DNA of 64,000 nucleotides from Devosia marina. GTDB lineage: Bacteria > Pseudomonadota > Alphaproteobacteria > Rhizobiales > Devosiaceae. This document shows, in pieces, positions 1-8,911 of this stretch. The stretch is from NCBI RefSeq assembly GCF_009758415.1, contig NZ_WQRF01000001.1, positions 1 through 64,000 of the forward strand. Direction: 5' to 3'. The translations under genes and the position numbers were made by a program. Under the pieces are notes generated by a model. The model ran no database searches, was not told where the DNA came from, and saw only the letters and a program-made list of their open reading frames with translations. Position 1 is the first letter of the stretch. Every line of letters starts with the position of its first letter.

Positions 1-488
1 ATATTAACGACGGCAAAGGGAAATACGGGCGCGAGCCGCAGCGCCAGAAGATAGCTGAAGGCATTGGCCTCGAAACCTTTCGCAACCTTGCCGGCAAATC
101 CGTCCACGCGCGAACGCAGCCCCTCCCCGAAGGCCGTCTGTGCGGCCCAGAACAGCAATGTCGCGCCGATGGTGGCACCCGTGGCTGCCAGCAGACCACC
201 AATCCAGATACCGTAGAGAAAGCCACCCGCCAGCGTGAGCAGCCAGGTTGCGGGGAAGGCCACCGACACTGCAATGGCGTAGACAAGCACATAGGTCAGA
301 ACGGCCAGCCAGCCATGGTCTGCGGCAAACGCCTTGAGGGTGGTGCGGATTTCGGCCAGATAGTCGAGCGTCAGATATCGGTGCCAGCCAAGCAAAAGGC
401 CGGTGGCCAGCAACACCAAGATCAGAGCCAACGGTGCGAAACGCAGCAGCGACTTGCCCCCCTGGGACGATGGTTCAGGGTAGCGCAT
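1..488 (-). CDS. TVP38/TMEM64 (VTT-domain) membrane protein, 3'-partial
   Basis: An ATG at 486-488 opens a frame that runs leftward off the window, so only about the first 162 residues are seen. A cytoplasmic N-terminus is followed by a membrane segment near residues 17-35, then the VTT core with FPATWLLTLAGG and a glycine-rich stretch. An LRLAP-FPF element near residue 150 is typical of the TVP38 branch. The family is related to DedA proteins and is linked to lipid scrambling or membrane homeostasis; the substrate cannot be told here. It starts one base after the stop of the fatty acid hydroxylase gene and is probably the last visible gene of the sigma-factor operon. Confidence 0.85.
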   Translation of the reverse strand, partial: MRYPEPSSQGGKSLLRFAPLALILVLLATGLLLGWHRYLTLDYLAEIRTTLKAFAADHGWLAVLTYVLVYAIAVSVAFPATWLLTLAGGFLYGIWIGGLLAATGATIGATLLFWAAQTAFGEGLRSRVDGFAGKVAKGFEANAFSYLLALRLAPVFPFAVVN

Positions 489-489
489 A

Positions 490-1305
490 TCAGCGTCTCC
501 GGAACGGCAGCAGCAGCGACCATCCAAGCCGCGTGGGCGCGGTGTCGCGATAGTCCGCCAGACCGATATCCATGTCCCGATGTCCCTTGGCGGGCTGATC
601 CGTATATGTCGCGAATATCCGGTCCCAGATGGCCAGATTGAAGCCATAATTGCTGTCAGTCTCGCGGCGATCTGTAGAGTGGTGGACGCGGTGCATGTCC
701 GGTGTCACCACCAGTAGGCGCACAACGCGATCTACCCGGGCAGGCAGGCTGATATTGGCGTGGTTGAACATGGCTGCGCCGTTGAGCACCACTTCGAAGA
801 TCAGCACCGACCAGGCCGGCGCGCCGAGCGCCACCACGATGGCCGCCTTCCATACCATGGACAGCACGATTTCCAGCGGATGGAAACGCAGTGCCGTGGT
901 GACGTCGAAGCCGGTATCGGCATGGTGCATACGATGAATGCGCCACAGGATCGGGATTTTGTGGCTCAACAGGTGCTCAAGCCAGACCGCGAAATCCAGC
1001 ACGATGATGGAAATCAGCGCCGCCAGCCAGAGCGGAACATCGAACTGGTTGAAAACCCCGATGTCCAGGCTTTCAGCCCACAGGGCAGTGCCCACGGCAG
1101 CCGCAGGAAAGAGAACGCGCAGCGTCACGGACGAGATCACCAGCATGCCCACATTGGTCAGCCAGCGCCGCGTCTTGAGCGCGGCAAGCATTTCGGGGCG
1201 TTCGAGCCGTGGATGAGTCAGTTCGATGATGGCGAGCATTCCAAAGATCAGCACGAAGGAACCAAACCGAATCACCGGTTCGGGCAGAAAGAGTGCATCA
1301 TTCAT
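490..1305 (-). CDS. sterol desaturase / fatty acid hydroxylase family protein
   Basis: This is a 271-residue integral membrane di-iron oxygenase. The histidine clusters that bind the iron pair are present: EHLLSH, then HRMHH about ten residues on, and HRVHHS near residue 203. Hydrophobic segments at residues 10-30, 45-70 and 90-110 fit the family fold. Members hydroxylate or desaturate sterols, carotenoids or lipid acyl chains, and the exact substrate cannot be read from sequence. It lies 42 bases after the upstream dehydrogenase gene and abuts the VTT gene, so it is likely co-transcribed with the ECF sigma operon and may adjust membrane lipids under stress. Confidence 0.88.
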   Translation of the reverse strand: MNDALFLPEPVIRFGSFVLIFGMLAIIELTHPRLERPEMLAALKTRRWLTNVGMLVISSVTLRVLFPAAAVGTALWAESLDIGVFNQFDVPLWLAALISIIVLDFAVWLEHLLSHKIPILWRIHRMHHADTGFDVTTALRFHPLEIVLSMVWKAAIVVALGAPAWSVLIFEVVLNGAAMFNHANISLPARVDRVVRLLVVTPDMHRVHHSTDRRETDSNYGFNLAIWDRIFATYTDQPAKGHRDMDIGLADYRDTAPTRLGWSLLLPFRRR

Positions 1306-1347
1306 TGTGGGCTCTGCCTTTGCATTTAAAGTCTGGCCTTCTGACTA

Positions 1348-2106
1348 TTACGTACGCTCGTCCGTGATAGACGGCGCTGCGCGCAGTTTTGTGAACAGGC
1401 CGCGCCGCATGAGGCTGGTCATCAGCGATGGCGCAGCAATGCCTAAAAGCCCCACCAGGGCCTGGGCCACAGTTCCGTATACGGTTCCGGGGCGGTGCCG
1501 CCGACTGACAACACGTCTGGCCAGAACGGAGGGGGACTGCCGCTTCCGGCCTTTGCTGCCCAACGGCGCATACCGTCTGGCGTGTTCGGTATCGAGCGGG
1601 CCAGGCAGAACTAAAAGCACACGGTAGGCACCGGTCTTGCGCAGCGACGCCGCAAAGGATTCAAGGCCCTGTTTGGTGGCGGCATAGACCGCAGCGCCAG
1701 GATAGCCCAGCCGGTTGGACAGCGAGCCGACAAAGATCAGGCTCCCGCCTTTGGCGACCATTTGTTTTGTCACAAGCAAGCGGGTCAGTTCCATCGGGGC
1801 CAGCAGATTGACAGCAAGCACCTTGTCGAGCTGTTTCGGGTCAATCTCCTCAAAAGCCCCTACTGCGCTGATACCCGCATTGAGAACGACGACCTCGAAG
1901 GGGTCGCCATCGACGAGGGCGGCAAGCAGTTCACGCAGAGCTGAGATGTTAGACAGATCGGCCTGAAGGTGATGGAGACCAGGCGTTTCACCTGCTGGCT
2001 GATCGCGATCAATACTGATCACCTCAAGGCCTTCTGCCAACAATTCGGCGACCAAGGCGGCGCCAAGCCCCGCCGATCCACCGGTGACCAGAGCGCGCTT
2101 GTTCAT
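1348..2106 (-). CDS. short-chain dehydrogenase/reductase (SDR)
   Basis: A 252-residue Rossmann-fold oxidoreductase. The N-terminus has the cofactor loop TGGSAGLG, followed by NAG in strand 4. The catalytic Ser is in VGSLS and the Tyr/Lys pair in YAATK. The ATG overlaps the stop of the preceding SDR gene by four bases, which indicates translational coupling. Two unlike SDRs in tandem beside a membrane hydroxylase suggest lipid or isoprenoid redox work, but the substrate is unknown. Confidence 0.88.
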   Translation of the reverse strand: MNKRALVTGGSAGLGAALVAELLAEGLEVISIDRDQPAGETPGLHHLQADLSNISALRELLAALVDGDPFEVVVLNAGISAVGAFEEIDPKQLDKVLAVNLLAPMELTRLLVTKQMVAKGGSLIFVGSLSNRLGYPGAAVYAATKQGLESFAASLRKTGAYRVLLVLPGPLDTEHARRYAPLGSKGRKRQSPSVLARRVVSRRHRPGTVYGTVAQALVGLLGIAAPSLMTSLMRRGLFTKLRAAPSITDERT

Positions 2107-2780
2107 TGACGTCCAACCAGCGTGAGAGGTGAGATCGATAGGCTTGCGGGCCCCCGCGTTTCAAGATTGCGAACCACAAATCGGGCCACCCGGTCCGGAT
2201 CCATAAGCAACCAGTCGATCTTGCGCGCGTCATAGCCGGCGCGCCCATGCATAGGTGTTCTTGTGGGCCATAAGCGATAATGCCGCACAGTGATGCGATC
2301 TGCCCACTCGGACCCAAGGGATCGGGCAAGCCCGGCAAGAGCGCCCTTCCCGGCACTGTAAACCGGCATGCCCGCCGCCCCCTTGGCAGCCACAGACCCA
2401 AGCAGGGCAACGCGACCGGATTGACGCGCAAGTGAAGGATAGAGTCCGTGCAGAAGGCGGACCACGCTACTGAAATTGACGGCCATGGTTTGGGCCAGCG
2501 CTGTTTGGTCCTCGCGCTCCATCGGCCGGTAGAAACCTGCCCCGGCAGCCAGGATGATGCGATCGGCGGGACTTGCAAGATCGATCAAAGGTTCGGCCGA
2601 ACTAGACAGGTCTAGCTGATGATAGGCGATATCTGGAAAATCCGAGGGCAAGTCCGAGGAGGCGCGCTGCCCGGTAGCGGTGACGTCATGGCCCTGGCCT
2701 GCCAGCGATTGCACAATGCTCAGGCCAATGCCGGAGCTCGCCCCGGTTACGAAGTAACGTCGGCGACCATGCTGCTGCAC
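2103..2780 (-). CDS. short-chain dehydrogenase/reductase (SDR)
   Basis: A 225-residue SDR with the cofactor loop TGASSGIG and the active-site pair in YSAGK. It is somewhat shorter than typical members. The start is GTG at 2778-2780, directly after the TAG stop of the anti-sigma gene, and the 3' end overlaps the next SDR by four bases. The gene therefore sits in the sigma/anti-sigma operon. No substrate can be assigned; a role in remodelling lipids or detoxifying carbonyls under the control of that sigma factor is inference. Confidence 0.85.
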   Translation of the reverse strand: MQQHGRRRYFVTGASSGIGLSIVQSLAGQGHDVTATGQRASSDLPSDFPDIAYHQLDLSSSAEPLIDLASPADRIILAAGAGFYRPMEREDQTALAQTMAVNFSSVVRLLHGLYPSLARQSGRVALLGSVAAKGAAGMPVYSAGKGALAGLARSLGSEWADRITVRHYRLWPTRTPMHGRAGYDARKIDWLLMDPDRVARFVVRNLETRGPASLSISPLTLVGRQ

Positions 2781-3017
2781 CTATGGTTTGCCCGCGGCAT
2801 TGCGGAAGACCTCAATGACGCGAGGGTCTGGTTCGGAGTTATCCTGCCCGGCCTGGGCTGATTTCAGGAGCGCTACTGTCTTTGCGAGCTGGTCGACATA
2901 GGCGCGGCAATGCTTGCACATGAGCAGGTGCATCTTGACGCCGACGCGCTGGCGCAAGGTCAGCGTGCCTTCGAGGTAGTCGGTCGCGGTCTCGCTGAGT
3001 TCGCGGCAACTGAGCAT
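2781..3017 (-). CDS. zinc-finger (zf-HC2) anti-sigma factor
   Basis: A 78-residue soluble protein with the HLLMCKHC motif near residues 31-38, matching the H-x3-C-x2-C half of zinc anti-sigma domains, within a helical stretch from RELSETATDYLEGTL onward. It would bind the ECF sigma factor encoded just upstream and may release it on thiol oxidation, as the family does. I chose the ATG at 3015-3017 with GGAG eight bases before it. A TTG seven codons earlier has no ribosome site. It follows the sigma gene by 90 bases. Confidence 0.82.
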   Translation of the reverse strand: MLSCRELSETATDYLEGTLTLRQRVGVKMHLLMCKHCRAYVDQLAKTVALLKSAQAGQDNSEPDPRVIEVFRNAAGKP

Positions 3018-3107
3018 GATCTGGTCTCCAGGGCACAAATGGCGGCACCCAATCTTGATCGTTTATGTAGGTGAGTAAGTCCAAGGCGCCAACTGTTACG
3101 CTCGGCT

Positions 3108-3734
3108 TCAGGAGTTTCCCATCAGCTCTTCGAGAGCCGCCCTAATACGGGAGCGTCCACGGTGCAGCAGAATGCGGTGATTGGCCTCGCTGACCTCAAG
3201 GATCGAGCAGGTTTCCTCAGGCGATAGACCTTCGAGATCGCGAAGTGTGACGACGGCGCGCTGATTGGGCGGCAGTGTCTCGAGAATGGACATGGCATGG
3301 GCCAACAATTGCTTGCCGCCTACGATGCGTTCCGGGTTGATTTCCGACCATCGCCCCGGCGGGGATAGCCAGGAGCCGTCGCCCAGGAACCGATCCGGAT
3401 CGACGGCGGGGTCATTGTAACCCATGTCCGTAAAGGACACCGATCGGCCGTTGCGCTTGGCCTTTGTGCGGGCGATGTTGGCCAGCACGGCAAACGTCCA
3501 ACTCTTGAGGGATGATCGTTCCTCAAATTTGGCGATCCCGGAAATGAGGGCTATCCAGGTATCCTGCACGGCCTCTTCCGCCGCCGAGGGATCGCGCAGG
3601 AATGTCCGCGCGAAAGCCAGCATCGACCTCTGCTGTTCTGCCACCAATTGGCGAAAGGCCTTCTCGTCTCCGCGCTTCAACGCCTGGATCAACGCGCGCT
3701 CGTCGCGCCTGGAGTTCGCCACTCCCAAAACCAT
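3108..3734 (-). CDS. ECF RNA polymerase sigma factor
   Basis: A 208-residue sigma-70 family protein of the extracytoplasmic-function type. Region 2 runs from about residue 20 to 85 (FRQLVAEQQRSMLAFARTFL, then AEEAVQDTW and SLKSWTFAVLANIA). Region 4 covers about residues 145-200 (LPPNQRAVVTLRDLEGLS, then EETCSILEVSEANHRILLHR). The ATG at 3732-3734 follows a GGGGG run with good spacing; upstream ATGs in frame lack this. A promoter of the form GTAACT-N16-CGAA lies upstream at 3793-3818, which may be its own target. It heads an operon with a zinc anti-sigma factor and lipid-type redox genes. Confidence 0.92.
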   Translation of the reverse strand: MVLGVANSRRDERALIQALKRGDEKAFRQLVAEQQRSMLAFARTFLRDPSAAEEAVQDTWIALISGIAKFEERSSLKSWTFAVLANIARTKAKRNGRSVSFTDMGYNDPAVDPDRFLGDGSWLSPPGRWSEINPERIVGGKQLLAHAMSILETLPPNQRAVVTLRDLEGLSPEETCSILEVSEANHRILLHRGRSRIRAALEELMGNS

Positions 3735-3792
3735 ACAAACCCCCAAATCCCCAGCAGCGTGACTAGCAGTCTTTTCTCGGATTCCCTCCCCA

Positions 3793-3818
3793 TTCGCATC
3801 ATTGTGACCGAAAGTTAC
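3793..3818 (-). promoter_or_regulatory. putative ECF promoter of the sigma operon (GTAACT-N16-CGAA)
   Basis: Read on the minus strand, GTAACT (3813-3818) is followed by exactly 16 bases and CGAA (3793-3796). This is the form reported for Caulobacter SigF-type ECF promoters (GTAACC-N16-CGAA). It lies about 60 bases before the sigma start, so autoregulation is likely. The same layout recurs before bufA. Confidence 0.6.
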
Positions 3819-3910
3819 AGTCGCCGCCCATGTGAATGTAACGAAGGCGGCAGCCGGCAGACATATGAGCATCGGGGTGGTCGATGGACGAATTCGGAAA
3901 GGAGCTGGCT

Positions 3911-4351
3911 ATGTCCAAGGTAGTAAGAGGTCTGATTGCGGGCTTTGTCGCAACGCTGGTGCTTTCGGCGCTTATGGTGATGAAACAAGCGGTGAGCCTC
4001 ATGCCCGAGCTGGATGTCGTTACCATGCTGACATCGATGCTTTCCCTTCCCTCCGTAGCGTTTGGCTGGCTCGTGCACTTCATGATCGGCACGATTGCCT
4101 GGGGTATCGGTTATGCCCTGCTGCGGCCCCACCTGCCGGGTGGTGCCATCTGGTCCGGCGTCCTTTTTGGCACGGCCGCCTGGCTGATGATGATCGTCGT
4201 CATCCCCATGGTCGGCGCAGGTCTGTTTGGGATCAATATGGGCATCATGGCGCCGATCATGACCTTCATGCTTCATGCCATCTTCGGCGCCGTACTTGGC
4301 GCAGTCTATCAGGCCCTTGCCGAATCAGCTTCGCGGCACTCGGTGGCCTAG
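3911..4351 (+). CDS. DUF6789-like four-helix membrane protein
   Basis: A 146-residue hydrophobic protein with four predicted membrane segments (about residues 7-25, 48-66, 74-95, 110-130) rich in Met and Gly. It resembles small integral membrane proteins of the DUF6789 group, which have no known function. The ATG at 3911 is preceded by AAAGGAG at good spacing, which favours it over the ATG nine codons upstream. It is divergent from the ECF sigma gene and precedes the peroxiredoxin gene by 31 bases. The family assignment is from memory of the pattern and is moderate. Confidence 0.7.
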   Translation: MSKVVRGLIAGFVATLVLSALMVMKQAVSLMPELDVVTMLTSMLSLPSVAFGWLVHFMIGTIAWGIGYALLRPHLPGGAIWSGVLFGTAAWLMMIVVIPMVGAGLFGINMGIMAPIMTFMLHAIFGAVLGAVYQALAESASRHSVA

Positions 4352-4382
4352 ACTTCTATTTCTCATTGACCTCAGAATAGCC

Positions 4383-4928
4383 ATGTTGCCGCCTCGAACG
4401 ACCATCTTCCCTCGACAGCCTGTTCCCTCATTGATCTTGCCGCTTGCCGGCGGGGGAGAATTTGACCTGTCCGGCATGCAGGCCGAGAGCTTTCATCTGC
4501 TTGTCTTTTATCGAGGGCGACATTGCCCGGTGTGCAAGACCCAGCTTGGTGCATTGCAGGCCCAGGCGGGCGCATTTGCCGAGCGCGGGGTCACGGTGAC
4601 GGCGATATCGTGCGACACCAAAGATCGTGCAGAATCTGCGGTAGCGGACTGGAACCTGCCCGACCTCCGCATCGCCTACGATCTGACGCCAGAACAAGCG
4701 AGACAATGGGGCCTGTTCATAACGGCGACGCGCGGCAAAACCTCATTGGGGCTCGATGAGCCCGCTCTATTCTCGGAGCCGGGGTTGTTCCTGATCAGGC
4801 CGGACCTGACGCTCTTCTTTTCCTCGGTCCAGAGCATGCCGTTTGTTCGCCCTCGGGCGGAAGACATGCTGGCCGCCATCGACTTCATCAAAAAGAATGA
4901 TTACCCGCCCCGCGGCGACGTCATCTAG
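4383..4928 (+). CDS. AhpC/TSA-type peroxiredoxin-like protein
   Basis: A 181-residue thioredoxin-fold protein. The active-site region reads FYRGRHCPVCKTQLGAL, a CxxC near residues 47-50, followed by the AFAERGVTVTAISCD strand-helix typical of peroxiredoxin-like families. Such proteins reduce peroxides or act as thiol oxidoreductases in the cytoplasm. There is no signal peptide. The start chosen is ATG 4383, since the longer upstream frame overlaps the previous gene and has no family-like residues. It stands 22 bases before a CDP-alcohol phosphotransferase gene, at the head of the ynj-like locus. Confidence 0.82.
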   Translation: MLPPRTTIFPRQPVPSLILPLAGGGEFDLSGMQAESFHLLVFYRGRHCPVCKTQLGALQAQAGAFAERGVTVTAISCDTKDRAESAVADWNLPDLRIAYDLTPEQARQWGLFITATRGKTSLGLDEPALFSEPGLFLIRPDLTLFFSSVQSMPFVRPRAEDMLAAIDFIKKNDYPPRGDVI

Positions 4929-4950
4929 GGCGAACCGCAAAGGCGAACAG

Positions 4951-5559
4951 ATGCTCGACAGCTACATCATTCCGACACAAGAACGGCTTCTGCGCCCTCT
5001 GGCGGCATGGCTTTTGGCGCATGGTGCCACCGCGAACCGAATAACACTTGTCGGGTTTGTCATTGGACTTGGAGCTGTTCCGGCTATTGCAGGCGGTCAG
5101 TTTACGCTCGGCCTGGTGCTCATCGCGCTAAACCGCATCTTCGACGGGCTTGATGGGGCAGTGGCACGACTGGCCGGTCCGACTGACCGCGGCGCCTTCC
5201 TCGACATTGCGCTCGACTTCTTCTTTTACGCCGCCATTCCATTTGCCTTTGTCTTGGTCGACCCCGCGGTGAACGGGCTGGCCGGATCGCTACTGTTGTT
5301 TTCCTTCGTCGGCACGGGGTCGAGCTTTTTGGCGTTTGCCGTGATTGCGCAGCGCCGGGGCCTGACCTCGCTGAAAATGCCCAAGAAGGGTCTCTACTAT
5401 CTTGGTGGCATCACCGAGGGCGCCGAAACCATCGCCTTGTTCGCTCTGATCTGCCTTTTCCCCGAGCACTTTGCCATCATAGCTACCGTGTTTGCCGCCC
5501 TTGCTTTCGTGACCACGCTGGTCCGTTGGTGGTGGGGCTGGAAGGCCTTTGCAGAGTGA
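4951..5559 (+). CDS. CDP-alcohol phosphotransferase family membrane protein (YnjF-like)
   Basis: A 202-residue integral membrane enzyme. Residues 56-82 carry the family signature DGLDGAVARLAG followed by G-x3-D-x3-D (GAFLDIALD), which binds the CDP-alcohol and divalent metal. About six hydrophobic segments follow. Members move a phosphoalcohol head group onto another alcohol in phospholipid synthesis. In E. coli ynjF lies with ynjBCD, as here, so YnjF is the closest contextual match. ATG 4951 begins MLDSYIIPTQERLL, typical of the group. The true lipid product is unknown. Confidence 0.82.
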   Translation: MLDSYIIPTQERLLRPLAAWLLAHGATANRITLVGFVIGLGAVPAIAGGQFTLGLVLIALNRIFDGLDGAVARLAGPTDRGAFLDIALDFFFYAAIPFAFVLVDPAVNGLAGSLLLFSFVGTGSSFLAFAVIAQRRGLTSLKMPKKGLYYLGGITEGAETIALFALICLFPEHFAIIATVFAALAFVTTLVRWWWGWKAFAE

Positions 5560-5599
5560 GAGCCGTTTTCTGTCGAGGCCCTGGCGTCGGGTGCCGGCC

Positions 5600-6658
5600 A
5601 TGACCTCGGTCGCGCTCCAGGGTCTTGCCAAGTCCTTTCCAGGGGCCACAGCGCTGGCCGGTATCGACCTGACTATAGCGCCCGGGGAACTCGTCACCCT
5701 TCTAGGGCCGTCTGGTTGTGGCAAGTCGACGATGCTGCGGCTGATCGCCGGCTTGGACGAACGTGATCAGGGCGCGATCCTGTTTGACGGACACGACATA
5801 TCCGGTCTTGAGGTCAGTGAACGCAATGTCGGGCTGGTCTTCCAGCGCTACGCTTTGTTTCCGCACATGACAGTGCGACGCAACATTGCCTTCGGCCTGC
5901 GCGTCCGGGGTACACCGGACACAGAGGTCAACAGCCGCGTCAACGAAGCCCTGGACACTGTCCAGCTTGGCGAGCTTGGAGAGCGGTTCCCCCACCAGCT
6001 TTCAGGCGGACAGATGCAGCGGGTGGCCCTGGCCCGTACACTGATCACCAGGCCGCGACTGCTCATGCTCGATGAACCCTTCGCAGCGCTCGACGCCGAC
6101 CTGCGCCGGCAGATGCGCAGCTTTGTGCGTGATCTGCAGCAGCGATTGGGCCTGACCACGATTTTCGTGACCCATGACCAGGCCGAAGCGATGGAGATTT
6201 CAGACCGCATCGCCGTGATGCAGGCCGGACGCATCCTTCAGGTGGACCAACCAGAGACAATTTATCATCGGCCCGTATCCGCAGTGGTCGCCCGGATGAC
6301 CGGCGAGGCCAATCTGGTACCCGGTAGCGTGGTCGGCTTGGGCGATGCGTTGGGCGTCGAACTTGGATTCGGCCCGGTTCCGCTGCGCCAAAACGGGTTT
6401 ACGCCGGGGACCAAGGTCCTGTCACTGATACGCCCCGAAGCCATTGCCATTACGCCAGTTGATCCGGGTGATGGCCATGGCGCGATACAGTCCAGCGCCT
6501 TCATGGGCCAGTCCATCCGCTACTCCATTACAGCAGGCCCCAACACCTTCCTCGTTGATGCGGTGTCCACCCGACGCCTTGTCGATGGGCAGTCCGTCCT
6601 GATGAGGGTCGATCCCGCTCATGTGTCCGTCTTTCCCCCTGCAAATAACCAGGCTTAA
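5600..6658 (+). CDS. ABC transporter ATPase (YnjD/PotA type)
   Basis: A 352-residue importer ATPase with Walker A GPSGCGKST near residue 35, signature LSGGQMQR near 134, Walker B LMLDEPFAALD, the switch His in THDQAEA and a C-terminal TOBE-like domain after residue 240. The ATG at 5600 begins directly before the nucleotide-binding domain; its ribosome site is weak and it lies 40 bases after the phosphotransferase stop. With the next three genes it forms a full importer. The YnjB-type binding protein ties it to the uncharacterised Ynj system rather than to a known polyamine or iron carrier. Confidence 0.9.
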   Translation: MTSVALQGLAKSFPGATALAGIDLTIAPGELVTLLGPSGCGKSTMLRLIAGLDERDQGAILFDGHDISGLEVSERNVGLVFQRYALFPHMTVRRNIAFGLRVRGTPDTEVNSRVNEALDTVQLGELGERFPHQLSGGQMQRVALARTLITRPRLLMLDEPFAALDADLRRQMRSFVRDLQQRLGLTTIFVTHDQAEAMEISDRIAVMQAGRILQVDQPETIYHRPVSAVVARMTGEANLVPGSVVGLGDALGVELGFGPVPLRQNGFTPGTKVLSLIRPEAIAITPVDPGDGHGAIQSSAFMGQSIRYSITAGPNTFLVDAVSTRRLVDGQSVLMRVDPAHVSVFPPANNQA

Positions 6659-6685
6659 CCAGCTCCAACTTTCTCGAGGTATCAG

Positions 6686-8035
6686 ATGCACCTTTGTCGA
6701 TCCGTCCTATTCGTCGCGGCCTTTCTTGCCTCCACAACCGCTGTCATGGCGGACGAGGCAGCGGCGGGCTTTCAGGATCAGATCCTGGCCGGTGACATGA
6801 GCTGGGACGACGTCCTGGCGCAGGCGCGCGTGGATGGAGAGGTGCAGTTCTTCTATTGGGGCGGCGACGACAACCTCAATGTCTGGATGGATAGTGTGGT
6901 CGCGCCAGCCATGGCCGAACTGGGCATTTCGCTCGTCGCCAACCGCATCACCGGCACCAAGGATGCCGTTGACCTGGTGATCGCCGATGCGGCTTCCGGT
7001 CGTACCATCGGCGAAGGTAGCGTCGATGCCATCTGGCTTAATGGCGAGAACTTCTACACCCTCAAGCAGCAGGATCTGTTGTTCGGTTCATTCGCCCAGT
7101 TGCTCCCCAATGCCGCCAACTTCGAATGGGACGAAGCAGACCCGCGTTCGCAGCTCAACCTCAGGGACTTCGGCACGCCCACCGATGGCGCTGAAATGCC
7201 ATGGTCCGGCGAGCAATATGTCTGCTCTGCCAACCGCGCGGTCCTTCCGGTGGAGCAGACGCCGCGGACGTTTGAAGATTTGCAGGCCTATCTGGAGGTC
7301 AATCCAGGCAAGTTCGCCTATATCAAGCCGCCGCATTATCTGGGGAATACCTTTGTCCAGCAGGTGCTCTATGCCTTCAATCCAGATGGGACCGGTGCCA
7401 CGCCTTTCCAGCGATCCATTGAGGGCCTTGGTGCGGCCGAACTGGCGCGACTTGCTGCGCCGGGCTTTGAATACCTCAAGGACATTGAACCGCTCCTGCT
7501 TGGCGGACCGCAGGGCGCCGTGCGTTATCCTGAAGACGCTGCCGCTGCCGAGGGTTTGTTTCGCAATAGCGAGATCCACATCAATTGCGGCTTCGGGCTC
7601 TATGCGGTGGCAACAAAGCGCGCCGATGGCAGCTACCCACAGACCGCCGAGGAAATCATCTTCCCGGCCGGCAACATGATCAAGAACAAGAACTATCTTG
7701 CCATTCCGGCCAACGCTCCGAACCCCGCGGCTGCACTGGTGTTTGCCAACTATATGTCGTCGGTCGAGGCGCAGGTCACCAAGCTCGACCTTGTTGGCTA
7801 CCCGGCAGGCATCGACCCCTGGAAGCTCGATCCGGCTGATGCCGCCGCGCTCGAAGCGGCAGCTCCCGCCCATTACGGCGTGACCCAGGATGAGCTGGAT
7901 GACAATATCGCCCCAGACACAAACGCTTCGCTGGTGGAGGTGATCGAGGCAACATGGCTCGAATACATAGAGCGCGGTTCGAGCCTGCCGCTGGAGGAGA
8001 TCGTTGCCAATGCCGTCGCCAATCTGGCGCCGTAG
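6686..8035 (+). CDS. ynjB: YnjB-type ABC transporter substrate-binding protein
   Basis: A 449-residue periplasmic protein with a signal peptide ending near VMADEAAA (about residue 22). Segments FYWGGDDNLNVWMDSVVAP, GSVDAIWLNGENFYTLK and PWSGEQYVC are typical of the YnjB family, a branch of the extracellular solute-binding proteins of unknown ligand. The ribosome site is GAGG about nine bases before ATG 6686. The 3' end overlaps the first permease gene, and unlike the other three binding proteins in the window there is no hairpin after it. Confidence 0.85.
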   Translation: MHLCRSVLFVAAFLASTTAVMADEAAAGFQDQILAGDMSWDDVLAQARVDGEVQFFYWGGDDNLNVWMDSVVAPAMAELGISLVANRITGTKDAVDLVIADAASGRTIGEGSVDAIWLNGENFYTLKQQDLLFGSFAQLLPNAANFEWDEADPRSQLNLRDFGTPTDGAEMPWSGEQYVCSANRAVLPVEQTPRTFEDLQAYLEVNPGKFAYIKPPHYLGNTFVQQVLYAFNPDGTGATPFQRSIEGLGAAELARLAAPGFEYLKDIEPLLLGGPQGAVRYPEDAAAAEGLFRNSEIHINCGFGLYAVATKRADGSYPQTAEEIIFPAGNMIKNKNYLAIPANAPNPAAALVFANYMSSVEAQVTKLDLVGYPAGIDPWKLDPADAAALEAAAPAHYGVTQDELDDNIAPDTNASLVEVIEATWLEYIERGSSLPLEEIVANAVANLAP

Positions 8036-8909
8036 GCCCACCCTGCAGAGGCAACAGGTCTTAGGCCTGTTGCCTCTGGGCGTCGTGATGATTGTGCTGT
8101 TTGGCGGAGCCCTGGCGCTCGCGTTGTTGCAGAGCCTCGGCTTTGCCCCCTGGCTCGGGATCAACAGTTTCCCCGATGTGAGTTATTTCATTGCGCTCTG
8201 GGGCGGTGCCAGCTTCTGGTGGTCGCTGTGGTTCACGCTCTACTACAGTTTGGCGGCCACAGTGATCGCGCTGGTCCTGGCCATTCTCCTCGCCCTGGGT
8301 CTCACGCGGGCTTTTCCAGGCCGTGCGGTTTTCGGCTCGCTCTATAAGCTGCCCTTGGTTGTGCCCTATGCCGTCGGTATTGCCTTGGCCGTCATCATGA
8401 TGGGCAATGGCGGCGTGCTGTCCCGCCTGGCCTTCGCTCTGGGCTGGATCGATGACCCAGCCCAGTTCCCGCTGCTGCTTACTACCAATGCGGGCTGGGG
8501 CGTCATTGCCGTCTATGTCTGGAAGCAGTTACCCTTCATGGCCCTTGCTATCCATGCCGTGCTGATCAGTGCCGGTCGCGAGCAGGCAGAAGCCGCCGCT
8601 GTGCTTGGCGCCAACAGGCGTCAGATCTTCCGCGAGATCACCTGGCCCCAGATTGTTCCCGGCATCGTCTCGTCCACGCTGATCTGCTTTGCCTTCAACA
8701 TGGGCGCGTTCGAGGCGCCCTTTATCCTTGGAGGCGGATTTCCGGACACGCTTCCGGTCATGGCCTGGCGCTATTTCAACGATGCCGACTACACGCTTCA
8801 GCTTCAGGGCATGGCGGTCGTGGTCTCGATCGGCCTTGTTGCCGGCATGATGATTGCCGTCTATCTTGCGACCTATCGGCGCTATGAACGCAGCTTGGGT
8901 CGGGTCTAA
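8010..8909 (+). CDS. ABC transporter permease (YnjC N-half-like)
   Basis: A 299-residue inner-membrane permease with about six membrane segments and the EAA loop EAAAVLGANRRQIFREITWPQI near residue 195, which docks on the ATPase. The start ATG 8010 lies inside the end of ynjB and has GGAGGAG ten bases before it. It pairs with the next permease two bases downstream. In E. coli YnjC is a single fused permease of twice this length; here the two halves are separate genes. Confidence 0.88.
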   Translation: MPSPIWRRRPTLQRQQVLGLLPLGVVMIVLFGGALALALLQSLGFAPWLGINSFPDVSYFIALWGGASFWWSLWFTLYYSLAATVIALVLAILLALGLTRAFPGRAVFGSLYKLPLVVPYAVGIALAVIMMGNGGVLSRLAFALGWIDDPAQFPLLLTTNAGWGVIAVYVWKQLPFMALAIHAVLISAGREQAEAAAVLGANRRQIFREITWPQIVPGIVSSTLICFAFNMGAFEAPFILGGGFPDTLPVMAWRYFNDADYTLQLQGMAVVVSIGLVAGMMIAVYLATYRRYERSLGRV

Positions 8910-8911
8910 CC

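Noticed and set aside
3838-3870. Second ECF promoter on the plus strand before the DUF6789-like gene (GTAACG)
   Set aside because: The -35 matches but no CGA-type -10 is found at 16 bases.
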